The notes below the pieces were generated by a model. It ran no database searches. It saw nothing but the letters and a program-made list of their open reading frames with translations, and had not been told where the DNA came from. The position numbers and the translations under genes were made by a program. A stretch of DNA of 64,000 nt from Pectobacterium carotovorum (GTDB lineage: Bacteria > Pseudomonadota > Gammaproteobacteria > Enterobacterales > Enterobacteriaceae), in contig NZ_JAXAFK010000001.1 of assembly GCF_033898505.1 (NCBI RefSeq), positions 1,488,001 through 1,552,000 of the forward strand, read 5' to 3'. This document shows, piece after piece, positions 48,544 to 58,669 of the stretch (position 1 is its first letter; every line of letters begins with the position of its first letter).

Positions 48544-50181
48544 GTGAAAATTCGCAAAACAAAACGATGCTTTGTTACCAGTATGATTGCCGCCGCAGTG
48601 ATGGCGTCATGCGTGAATGTTCAGGCTGCTAATGTACCTGCCGGTGTTGATCTGGCGAAAGAACAGGTTCTGGTGAGAAACAATGGCGCTGAGGTGTCAT
48701 CACTGGATCCACATAAAATAGAAGGTGTACCGGAATCCAACGTCGCGCGTGATTTATATGAAGGGTTGGTGATTTCCGATCCTGACGGACACCCGATTCC
48801 TGGCGTGGCTGAGCGGTGGGAAAGCAGCGACTTTAAAGTCTGGACATTCCATTTACGCAAAGACGCCAAGTGGTCAAATGGCGAACCGGTTACCGCGCAA
48901 GATTTCGTTTATAGCTGGCAACGTCTGGCCGACCCGAAAACCGTTTCTCCTTACGCCAGCTATTTACAATATGGTCATCTGCTGAATATCGATGACATTA
49001 TCGCCAGCAAGAAGTCTCCCGATACGCTGGGCGTAAAAGCACTCGACGACCATACGTTGGAAGTCACATTAAGCGAACCGATCCCATACTTTTATAAATT
49101 ACTGAATCACTCGTCCATGTCACCGGTAAATAAAGCGGTAGTGGAGAAATTTGGTGATAAATGGACTCAGCCGGAAAACTGGGTAGGGAATGGCGCCTAC
49201 CGCCTGAAATCCTGGGTCGTGAATGAGCGGCTTGTGCTGGAGCGTAATACCCAGTATTGGGATAACGCCAAGACCGTGATTAATCAGGTCACCTATCTGC
49301 CGATTGCTTCTGAAGTAACGGATGTTAACCGCTACCGCGCGGGTGAAATTGATGTTACCAATAATAAATTACCCATTGAGCTATTTCAGAAGCTGAAAAA
49401 AGAAATCCCACAAGAAGTTAACATCAATCCCTATCTCTGCACGTACTATTACGAAATCAATAATCAGAAACCGCCATTTAACGATGTACGGGTTCGTACG
49501 GCTCTGCGCATGGGGCTTGATCAAGACATATTGACCAATAAAGTGAAAAACCAGGGCGATATTCCGGCCTATGGTTATATTCCTCCGTTTACGGACGGCC
49601 TGAAAGCGCATACGCCAGAGTGGTTTACCTGGCCACAGGCGAAACGTAATGAAGAAGCGAAAAAACTGCTGGCGGAAGCGGGCTATACCGCAGAGAAACC
49701 GCTGACGTTTAATTTGCTCTATAACTCGTCAGATCTGCATAAAAAGCTGGCGATTGCGGCGGCTTCGATCTGGAAACAGAATCTAGGCGTCGATGCGAAA
49801 TTGGAAAATCAGGAATGGAAAACCTATCTCAGCACACGTCATCAAGGCAATTATGACGTGGCGCGTGCCGGATGGTGTGCGGACTATAACGAACCGACAT
49901 CGTTCCTGAATAGTATGCTGTCAGACAGCAGCAATAACACGGCGCATTATAAGAGCGCGGCGTTCGACAAGCTGATGGAGCAGGCTGTACAGGCGAAAAC
50001 GGACGATGAACGTGCAAAGATTTATCAGCAGGCGGAATCTCAGTTGGATAAAGATGCGGCGATCGTGCCGGTTTATTACTACGCGAACGCCCGGTTGATA
50101 AAACCTTATGTCGGCGGCATTACCGGCAAAGACCCGCTGGATAATCTACGGGTGAAGGATCTCTATATCATTAAGCATTAA
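48544..50181 (+). CDS. oppA: Oligopeptide-binding protein OppA, first copy
   Basis: 545-aa periplasmic peptide-binding protein (SBP family 5) with a signal peptide ending at about NVQAA. The mature part (VPAGVDLAKEQVLVRNNGAE, SLDPHKIEGVPESN, YPYLCTYYYEINNQKPPFNDVRVRTAL region, and the C-terminal VKDLYIIKH) is very close to E. coli OppA. The start at 48544 (GTG, after CAGGGGC) gives a normal signal peptide; ATG at 48511 would add 11 residues. First gene of the opp operon and a tandem paralogue of the next. Confidence 0.92.
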   Translation: MKIRKTKRCFVTSMIAAAVMASCVNVQAANVPAGVDLAKEQVLVRNNGAEVSSLDPHKIEGVPESNVARDLYEGLVISDPDGHPIPGVAERWESSDFKVWTFHLRKDAKWSNGEPVTAQDFVYSWQRLADPKTVSPYASYLQYGHLLNIDDIIASKKSPDTLGVKALDDHTLEVTLSEPIPYFYKLLNHSSMSPVNKAVVEKFGDKWTQPENWVGNGAYRLKSWVVNERLVLERNTQYWDNAKTVINQVTYLPIASEVTDVNRYRAGEIDVTNNKLPIELFQKLKKEIPQEVNINPYLCTYYYEINNQKPPFNDVRVRTALRMGLDQDILTNKVKNQGDIPAYGYIPPFTDGLKAHTPEWFTWPQAKRNEEAKKLLAEAGYTAEKPLTFNLLYNSSDLHKKLAIAAASIWKQNLGVDAKLENQEWKTYLSTRHQGNYDVARAGWCADYNEPTSFLNSMLSDSSNNTAHYKSAAFDKLMEQAVQAKTDDERAKIYQQAESQLDKDAAIVPVYYYANARLIKPYVGGITGKDPLDNLRVKDLYIIKH

Positions 50182-50377
50182 TCTGCCGTGATGCCATTTA
50201 CGGTTTGATGCAAATGAAGTGAGCGAGCAGCGATTAATTTGGTGTTTAATCTCTGGTTACCCATTCCTGCTATGTGGGAATGGGGCGTGACTGGAACCGA
50301 TTAATCGTTTTCTCACAGGGTGCTAATTCAGGAATCGTGCTGGGATAACTAACACGACAACATTACAGGAGAAAATA

Positions 50378-52015
50378 ATGACACACATCACAACTAAAAA
50401 AAGAGTAGCTGCCGCTATTATCGCGGCGTTGAGTAGCACGATGGCTGTTTCTGCCTTTGCCGCGACCGTTCCCGCCGGCGTTCAGTTAGCAGAAAAACAG
50501 GAATTGGTTCGTAACAACGGCGCTGAGGTTTCCTCCCTCGACCCGCATAAAATTGAAGGCGTACCGGAATCCAACGTGTCGCGCGATCTGCTGGAAGGCC
50601 TGGTCATTTCCGACGTTAACGGCAAAACCATTCCCGGCGTAGCGGAAAGCTGGGATAACAAAGATTTTAAAGTCTGGACGTTCCATCTGCGTAAAGATGC
50701 CAAATGGTCAGATGGTTCGCCGGTTACTGCACAAGATTTCGTCTACAGCTGGCAGCGTCTGGCCGATCCGAAAACGGCATCACCTTACGCCAGCTACCTG
50801 CAATATGGTCATCTGGTGAATATCGATGACATCATCGCCGGTAAAAAATCCCCCGATACGCTGGGTGTGAAAGCACTGGACGATCATACCTTTGAGGTGA
50901 CGCTCTCCGAAGCGGTGCCTTACTTCTATAAACTGCCTGTTTATCCAGCCATGTCGCCTGTCAATAAAGCGGCAATCGAGAAATTTGGCGAAAAATGGAC
51001 CCAGCCGCAAAACTGGGTAGGCAATGGTGCTTACACGCTGAAACAGTGGGTTGTGAACGAAAAAATGGTGCTGGAGCGCAACCCGCAATACTGGGATAAC
51101 GCCCATACCGTGATTAACCAGGTGACGTATCTGCCGATCGCATCTGAAGTGACGGATGTTAACCGCTACCGCAGCGGTGAAATCGACATGACGTACAACA
51201 ACCTGCCAATCGAACTCTTCCAGAAACTGAAGAAAGAGATCCCGGATGAAGTGAAGGTCAATCCGTACCTGTGCACCTACTACTACGAAGTCAACAACCA
51301 GAAGCCACCGTTTAACGATGTTCGGGTTCGTAATGCACTGCGTCTGGGGCTGAGCCAGGATATTCTGACTAACAAAGTGAAAAATCAGGGCGATACGCCT
51401 GCCTACGGTTTTGTGCCACCGTATATCGATGGCCTGAAAGCGGCAGTGCCTGAGTGGTTCACCTGGTCGCAGGCGAAGCGTAACGAAGAAGCGAAGAAAC
51501 TGCTGGCGGAAGCCGGTTACACCGCCGACAAACCGCTGACGTTGAACCTGCTGTACAACACTTCCGATCTACATAAGAAGATGGCGATCGCGGCAGCGTC
51601 TATCTGGAAACAGAATATCGGTGTGGACGTTAAGCTGGAAAACCAGGAATGGAAAACCTTCCTCAGCACCCGTCATCAGGGGACTTATGATATCGCGCGT
51701 GCTGGCTGGTGTGCGGACTATAACGAACCATCAACCTTCCTGAACAGCATGCTGTCAGACAGCAGCAGTAACACCTCGCACTATAAGAGCAAAGAGTTTG
51801 ATGCGCTGGTGGCGAAATCCTTACAGGTGAAAACTGACGAGGAGCGCGCCGCGATTTATCAGCAGGCTGAATCACAGCTGGATAAAGACGCTGTCACCAT
51901 CCCAGTTTATTACTATGCGAATACCCGACTGGTGAAACCTTATGTGGGTGGATTAACCGGTAACGATCCGCTGGATAATGTTTACGTGAAAGATCTTTAT
52001 ATCATCAAGCACTAA
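50378..52015 (+). CDS. oppA: Oligopeptide-binding protein OppA, second copy
   Basis: 545-aa paralogue of the preceding gene, with about three quarters or more of residues identical by eye; signal peptide about 1-28 (cleavage at AFAAT). The strong AGGAGAAAATA ribosome-binding site is unlike the first copy. The leader is rich in CA repeats (TAACACGACAACATTACAGG at 50347-50366 and ACACACATCACAAC in the first codons), like known GcvB sRNA targets. It directly precedes oppB and is probably the canonical OppA. Confidence 0.95.
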   Translation: MTHITTKKRVAAAIIAALSSTMAVSAFAATVPAGVQLAEKQELVRNNGAEVSSLDPHKIEGVPESNVSRDLLEGLVISDVNGKTIPGVAESWDNKDFKVWTFHLRKDAKWSDGSPVTAQDFVYSWQRLADPKTASPYASYLQYGHLVNIDDIIAGKKSPDTLGVKALDDHTFEVTLSEAVPYFYKLPVYPAMSPVNKAAIEKFGEKWTQPQNWVGNGAYTLKQWVVNEKMVLERNPQYWDNAHTVINQVTYLPIASEVTDVNRYRSGEIDMTYNNLPIELFQKLKKEIPDEVKVNPYLCTYYYEVNNQKPPFNDVRVRNALRLGLSQDILTNKVKNQGDTPAYGFVPPYIDGLKAAVPEWFTWSQAKRNEEAKKLLAEAGYTADKPLTLNLLYNTSDLHKKMAIAAASIWKQNIGVDVKLENQEWKTFLSTRHQGTYDIARAGWCADYNEPSTFLNSMLSDSSSNTSHYKSKEFDALVAKSLQVKTDEERAAIYQQAESQLDKDAVTIPVYYYANTRLVKPYVGGLTGNDPLDNVYVKDLYIIKH

Positions 52016-52068
52016 TAATAATGGCTGGCGCACGCTACTGTGTCGCCAGCCTTTTATAGGTACGGGCA

Positions 52069-52989
52069 ATGTTAAAATTTATTCTTCGCCGCTGTTTGGA
52101 GGCGATTCCGACACTATTCATCCTGATCACCATTTCGTTTTTCATGATGCGATTGGCACCCGGCAGCCCTTTTACCGGTGAGCGTAATTTGCCGCCGGAA
52201 GTGATGGCGAATATCGAGGCCAAATATCATCTGAACGACCCCATGATGACGCAGTACGGTAATTACCTACTGCAACTGGTACAGGGTGATTTCGGTCCTT
52301 CTTTTAAATATAAAGACTATTCCGTGAACGATTTGGTTGCGACGTCTTTCCCCGTTTCTGCAAAGTTGGGGGCCGCAGCATTCATTCTGGCGATTGTTTT
52401 TGGTGTGAGTGCTGGCGTGATTGCTGCGCTGAATCAGAATACGAAATGGGATTATACCGTGATGGGTTTTGCCATGACGGGGGTGGTGATTCCCAGCTTT
52501 GTCGTCGCGCCGTTGCTGGTGCTGATTTTCGCCATTACGCTGCGTTGGTTACCCGGCGGGGGCTGGAACGGTGGGGCGCCCAAATACATGATTTTACCGA
52601 TGGTGGCGCTGTCTTTGTCTTATATCGCCAGCATCGCGCGTATCACCCGAGGGTCGATGATCGAGGTTTTACACTCTAACTTCATCCGCACCGCGCGCGC
52701 CAAAGGGCTGCCGATGCGTCGCATCGTCCTGCGCCATGCGCTGAAGCCTGCGCTGCTGCCCGTGCTCTCCTATATGGGGCCGGCGTTTGTGGGCATTATT
52801 ACCGGTTCAATGGTCATTGAAACCATTTTTGGCTTACCCGGTATTGGACAACTGTTCGTAAACGGCGCGCTGAACCGCGACTATTCACTGGTACTGAGCC
52901 TGACCATTCTGGTCGGCGGCTTAACCATTCTCTTTAATGCGATCATTGACGTGCTCTACGCTGTTATCGATCCGAAAATTCGCTATTAA
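52069..52989 (+). CDS. oppB: Oligopeptide ABC transporter permease OppB
   Basis: 306-aa inner-membrane permease, the same length as E. coli OppB. N-terminal membrane helix LKFILRRCLEAIPTLFILIT, about six helices, and the EAA loop RTARAKGLPMRRIVLRHALK (about 207-226) that contacts the ATPases. Pairs with OppC. 53 bp after oppA copy 2, in the operon oppA-oppA-B-C-D-F. Confidence 0.97.
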   Translation: MLKFILRRCLEAIPTLFILITISFFMMRLAPGSPFTGERNLPPEVMANIEAKYHLNDPMMTQYGNYLLQLVQGDFGPSFKYKDYSVNDLVATSFPVSAKLGAAAFILAIVFGVSAGVIAALNQNTKWDYTVMGFAMTGVVIPSFVVAPLLVLIFAITLRWLPGGGWNGGAPKYMILPMVALSLSYIASIARITRGSMIEVLHSNFIRTARAKGLPMRRIVLRHALKPALLPVLSYMGPAFVGIITGSMVIETIFGLPGIGQLFVNGALNRDYSLVLSLTILVGGLTILFNAIIDVLYAVIDPKIRY

Positions 52990-53000
52990 TTGGGGGCGCT

Positions 53001-53909
53001 ATGTTTTGGAATCGAAAAAACGTTGAAGCGTTAGAGAACTTCACCGAGCAGACAGAAATTGAAGGGCGCAGCCTGTGGCAGGATGCGCGCCTGCGCTTTA
53101 TCCATAACCGTGCAGCGCTGGCCAGCCTGTTTGTGCTGGCGGTGATTACCGTGTTTGTTATTTTTGCTCCGATGCTGTCTGCATTTGATTACGCCGATAC
53201 GGACTGGGGCATGATGTCAGCCGCGCCGGATATGACCTCTGGACACTATTTCGGTACGGATTCTTCTGGCCGCGATCTGCTGGTTCGCGTTGCTATCGGC
53301 GGTCGCGTGTCGCTGATGGTCGGCGTGGCGGCAGCGCTGGTTGCCGTGATCGTCGGGACGCTGTATGGCGCGATGTCCGGCTATCTGGGCGGGAAAGTGG
53401 ATTCAGTGATGATGCGTCTGCTGGAGATCCTCAACTCATTCCCATTCATGTTCTTCGTGATTCTGCTGGTCACGTTCTTCGGGCAGAACATGCTGTTGAT
53501 CTTCGTGGCCATCGGTATGGTGTCCTGGCTCGATATGGCGCGTATCGTGCGCGGCCAAACGCTGAGCCTGAAACGTAAAGAGTTTATTGAAGCGGCGATG
53601 GTGTCTGGTGTTTCCACGCGCGGTATCGTGTTACGTCACGTGGTGCCGAACGTGCTGGGCGTGGTGGTGGTATATGCCTCTCTGCTGGTGCCAAGCATGA
53701 TTCTGTTCGAATCCTTCCTGAGCTTCCTGGGTCTGGGAACGCAGGAACCGTTAAGCAGCTGGGGCGCCTTGCTGAATGATGGTGCGAACTCAATGGAAGT
53801 GTCGCCGTGGTTGCTGTTCTATCCGGCGGCGTTTCTGGTCGTTACGCTGTTTTGTTTTAACTTTATCGGCGATGGCCTGCGTGATGCCCTCGACCCGAAA
53901 GATCGCTGA
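53001..53909 (+). CDS. oppC: Oligopeptide ABC transporter permease OppC
   Basis: 302-aa permease, the same length as E. coli OppC, with six helices. The N-terminal cytoplasmic segment WQDARLRFIHNRAALASLFV and the EAA loop EFIEAAMVSGVSTRGIVLRH are typical. It forms the membrane channel with OppB. 11 bp after oppB. Confidence 0.97.
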   Translation: MFWNRKNVEALENFTEQTEIEGRSLWQDARLRFIHNRAALASLFVLAVITVFVIFAPMLSAFDYADTDWGMMSAAPDMTSGHYFGTDSSGRDLLVRVAIGGRVSLMVGVAAALVAVIVGTLYGAMSGYLGGKVDSVMMRLLEILNSFPFMFFVILLVTFFGQNMLLIFVAIGMVSWLDMARIVRGQTLSLKRKEFIEAAMVSGVSTRGIVLRHVVPNVLGVVVVYASLLVPSMILFESFLSFLGLGTQEPLSSWGALLNDGANSMEVSPWLLFYPAAFLVVTLFCFNFIGDGLRDALDPKDR

Positions 53910-53920
53910 GGAGCATCAAC

Positions 53921-54916
53921 ATGAGCAAGATTGAGTTAACGGGCGCGCACGACGCGCTGCTACATGTTCAGGATCTCCGGGTAACGTTCAAAACGCAGGA
54001 CGGAGACGTGACGGCGGTTAATGATTTGAACTTCACGCTCAACGCGGGTGAAACGCTGGGGATTGTCGGTGAGTCTGGCTCCGGTAAATCACAAACGGCG
54101 TTTGCGCTAATGGGACTGCTGGCCCGCAATGGGCGCATCGGCGGCTCGGCGCGTTTTCGTGGCAAAGAAATTCTCAACTTACCTGAAAGCCAGCTGAATA
54201 AGCTGCGTGCTGAAGAAATCAGTATGATTTTTCAGGACCCGATGACCTCGCTGAACCCTTACATGCGCGTCGGTGAACAGCTGATGGAAGTGCTGATGCT
54301 GCACAAGAGTATGAGCAAAAGCCAGGCGTTTGAAGAGTCGGTCAAAATGCTGGATGCGGTTAAAATGCCGGAAGCGCGTAAGCGCATGAAGATGTATCCG
54401 CATGAATTTTCCGGCGGGATGCGTCAGCGTGTGATGATCGCGATGGCGCTGCTGTGTCGTCCAAAACTGCTGATTGCTGATGAACCGACAACGGCACTGG
54501 ATGTGACGGTTCAGGCGCAGATTATGACGCTGTTGAACGAGCTGAAGCGCGAGTTTAATACCGCGATCATCATGATCACCCATGACCTGGGCGTCGTTGC
54601 CGGCATTTGTGACAAAGTGCTGGTGATGTATGCCGGGCGCACCATGGAATACGGCGCGGCACGCGATGTCTTTTATCATCCAAGCCACCCGTATTCTGTC
54701 GGCCTGCTCAATGCCGTACCGCGTCTGGATGCAGAAGATGAGGTGCTGGCGACTATTCCGGGTAATCCGCCTAACTTATTACGTCTGCCGAAAGGGTGTC
54801 CGTTCCAACCACGCTGCCCGTATTCAATGGATGTCTGCCACAGCGCACCTGCGCTGGAATCTTTTGGTGATGGCCGCTTGCGCGCCTGCTTTAGAGCGAT
54901 TGAGGAGGTGGTATGA
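53921..54916 (+). CDS. oppD: Oligopeptide ABC transporter ATPase OppD
   Basis: 331-aa ATP-binding subunit. Walker A GESGSGKSQT, signature FSGGMRQRVMIAMALL, Walker B LLIADEPTTALDVT and H-loop ITHDLGVVAGI, followed by the oligopeptide-transporter C-terminal domain with a Cys-rich CPFQPRCPYSMDVC segment, the Fe-S or zinc motif of this family. Overlaps oppF by 4 bp. Confidence 0.97.
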   Translation: MSKIELTGAHDALLHVQDLRVTFKTQDGDVTAVNDLNFTLNAGETLGIVGESGSGKSQTAFALMGLLARNGRIGGSARFRGKEILNLPESQLNKLRAEEISMIFQDPMTSLNPYMRVGEQLMEVLMLHKSMSKSQAFEESVKMLDAVKMPEARKRMKMYPHEFSGGMRQRVMIAMALLCRPKLLIADEPTTALDVTVQAQIMTLLNELKREFNTAIIMITHDLGVVAGICDKVLVMYAGRTMEYGAARDVFYHPSHPYSVGLLNAVPRLDAEDEVLATIPGNPPNLLRLPKGCPFQPRCPYSMDVCHSAPALESFGDGRLRACFRAIEEVV

Positions 54917-55947
54917 ACAACGCGGACGAGAAAAAGGTGTTGTTAGAAGTGGACGACCTGAAAGTCCACTTTGATGTCAGAGATGATAAGCAGTGGTTCT
55001 GGCAGCCGCCGAAAAAGCTGAAAGCGGTCGATGGCGTGACGCTGCGTTTATATGAAGGTGAAACGCTGGGCGTGGTGGGGGAATCCGGCTGCGGTAAGTC
55101 TACGCTGGCGCGTGCCATTATCGGACTGGTAAAAGCGACCGACGGACGCGTCACCTGGCTGGGGAAAGACCTGCTGGGCATGAGCGACGAGCAATGGCGT
55201 GCAGCACGTAGCGATATTCAAATGATATTCCAGGATCCGCTGGCGTCGTTGAATCCGCGTATGACCATCGGCGAAATTATTGCCGAGCCGTTAAAGGTTT
55301 ATCATCCCGAACTGGATCGGCAGACGGTAAAAGATCGCGTGAAAGCGATGATGTTAAAGGTTGGGCTGCTGCCGAACCTGATCAACCGCTATCCGCATGA
55401 ATTCTCCGGCGGCCAGTGTCAGCGTATTGGGATCGCGCGCGCGCTGATTCTGGAACCAAAACTGATTATCTGTGATGAACCGGTTTCCGCGCTGGACGTG
55501 TCGATTCAGGCGCAGGTGGTTAACCTGCTGCGCCAGCTACAGCGTGAAATGCGCCTGTCGCTGATTTTTATCGCGCATGACTTATCGGTAGTGAAGCACA
55601 TTTCCGATCGCGTGTTGGTGATGTATCTGGGTCATGCGGTAGAGCTGGGAACGTACGATCAGGTCTATCAAAATCCGCAGCATCCCTACACCCGCGCGCT
55701 GATGTCTGCGGTGCCGATTCCCGATCCCGATCAGGAACGAAACAAGAAGATCCAGTTGCTGGAAGGGGATTTGCCTTCCCCGATCAATCCGCCATCGGGC
55801 TGCGTGTTCTGCACCCGCTGTCCGGTTGTCGGCCCTGAGTGCTCGAAGACCCGTCCATTGCTGGAGGGAAGCTTTACGCACGCGGTTTCGTGCCTGAAAG
55901 TCGATCCTCAGGCGCTGTTACCGGTGGAAGAAGTCGAACCACAGTAA
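54913..55947 (+). CDS. oppF: Oligopeptide ABC transporter ATPase OppF
   Basis: 344-aa ATP-binding subunit (E. coli 334). Walker A GESGCGKSTLAR, signature FSGGQCQRIGIARALI, Walker B IICDEPVSALDVS, and C-terminal Cys motif CVFCTRCPVVGPEC. Starts in the oppD stop (ATGA), so it is translationally coupled. Last gene of the operon. Confidence 0.97.
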   Translation: MNNADEKKVLLEVDDLKVHFDVRDDKQWFWQPPKKLKAVDGVTLRLYEGETLGVVGESGCGKSTLARAIIGLVKATDGRVTWLGKDLLGMSDEQWRAARSDIQMIFQDPLASLNPRMTIGEIIAEPLKVYHPELDRQTVKDRVKAMMLKVGLLPNLINRYPHEFSGGQCQRIGIARALILEPKLIICDEPVSALDVSIQAQVVNLLRQLQREMRLSLIFIAHDLSVVKHISDRVLVMYLGHAVELGTYDQVYQNPQHPYTRALMSAVPIPDPDQERNKKIQLLEGDLPSPINPPSGCVFCTRCPVVGPECSKTRPLLEGSFTHAVSCLKVDPQALLPVEEVEPQ

Positions 55948-55970
55948 CCTGTTTTATTGGTGACAGATGT

Positions 55971-56005
55971 AAAAAAGGCGTCTCCTGAGGGAGACGCCTT
56001 ACGTT
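55971..56005 (-). terminator. yciU terminator (possibly shared with oppF)
   Basis: AAGGCGTCTCC (55975-55985) pairs with GGAGACGCCTT (55990-56000); on the minus strand the stem is followed by TTTTTT-ACATC, 19 bp after the yciU stop. The plus strand has only ACGTTT. Confidence 0.8.
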
Positions 56006-56018
56006 TAAGCGAGATAAC

Positions 56019-57886
<1,868 letters not shown>

Positions 57887-58405
57887 AAAAGCAGCATAGT
57901 TCCCTTCTGCAAAGAATTAACAAAGTGTACGCATAGATTTATAAAAGGGGAAATGCCTTTCCTCTGAATATCCCCGTCATACTTCAAGTTGCATACGCGT
58001 TGGCTACGCTACTCGGCACACTTACGTGTACCTCGCCCCGTTGGGGCCGCTGCAAGCAGCGTTCAAACCTGCCTCTGGCAGATTTGTCAGTCACCCGAAT
58101 CACTTACCTGAGTAAGCTCATCGGGATGAAATGAGAGACATCCTGTCTCTCACCGAAGGCCAGCCATTGGCTGGTCAAATTCGTTCCCGACGAATTTGTC
58201 CCTCTCTTGCCGCGTTACAAGGCTTATAAATAAACCTAGCCCTAACGGGCCAACGCTTTGCGTTGTTCAAACGTTAACGTTTGTCATGCAACTCGAATTA
58301 TTTAGGGTATAAAAGCTATGAGTAAAAAGAGGGCAATTCACCGATTGTCGTCACGCATCAGGGGGGTATAATGCCCGGCGCGAGTGTATTAACAAGAGTC
58401 GCATA
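57887..58405. other. Intergenic region cls-yciY with a large ERIC-type element
   Basis: 519 bp between the divergent genes cls (minus) and yciY (plus). Most of it is the composite repeat at 57969-58311. No gene is seen. The last 90 bp would hold the yciY promoter. Confidence 0.6.
57969..58311 (-). repeat. Composite ERIC-type element with both modules (343 bp)
   Basis: Ends TATCCCCGTCATACTTCAAG and ACTCGAATTATTTAGGGTATA with central TCACTTACCTGAGTAAGCTC are ERIC in inverse orientation. The left arm has the module CTCGGCACACTTACGTGTAC to CTCTGGCAGATTTGT (shared with 60467-60665), and the right arm has CCGAAGGCCAGCC to AAACGTTAACGTTTG, whose distal part is shared with 43867-44061. Confidence 0.78.
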
Positions 58406-58582
58406 ATGAAACGCAGTCGGAATGAAGTGGGGCGCTGGCGGATGTTACGTCAGGTGCAGCGTAGAAGAAGTCGCTGGTTGGAAGCTCAATCACGTACGTA
58501 TCGCCATATTCGCTCTGCCCGTTATTTGCAGCAAAAGCACAAACGGCGGGCACTGCTCTATGCGGTAACTTACGACTGGTAA
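58406..58582 (+). CDS. yciY: Small basic protein YciY (58 aa)
   Basis: A 58-codon gene of a very basic protein beginning MKRSRNEVGRWRMLRQVQRR and ending LLYAVTYDW. The N-terminal half matches E. coli YciY (MKRSRTEVGRWRMQRQ...SRWLEGQSR), and its position next to cls is the same. Function unknown; its charge (many Arg) would suit nucleic-acid or membrane binding. An intrinsic terminator follows 11 bp after the stop. Confidence 0.88.
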   Translation: MKRSRNEVGRWRMLRQVQRRRSRWLEAQSRTYRHIRSARYLQQKHKRRALLYAVTYDW

Positions 58583-58592
58583 GCCAGTGAGG

Positions 58593-58629
58593 AAAATAGC
58601 GACCCGAGGTATGGTCGCTATTTTTTTAT
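58593..58629 (+). terminator. yciY terminator
   Basis: AAATAGCGACC (58594-58604) pairs with GGTCGCTATTT (58613-58623), followed by TTTTTATC. Confidence 0.88.
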
Positions 58630-58669
58630 CTCACGTCTTATCACATGCCGTGTTTATTCCCTCATCGGC

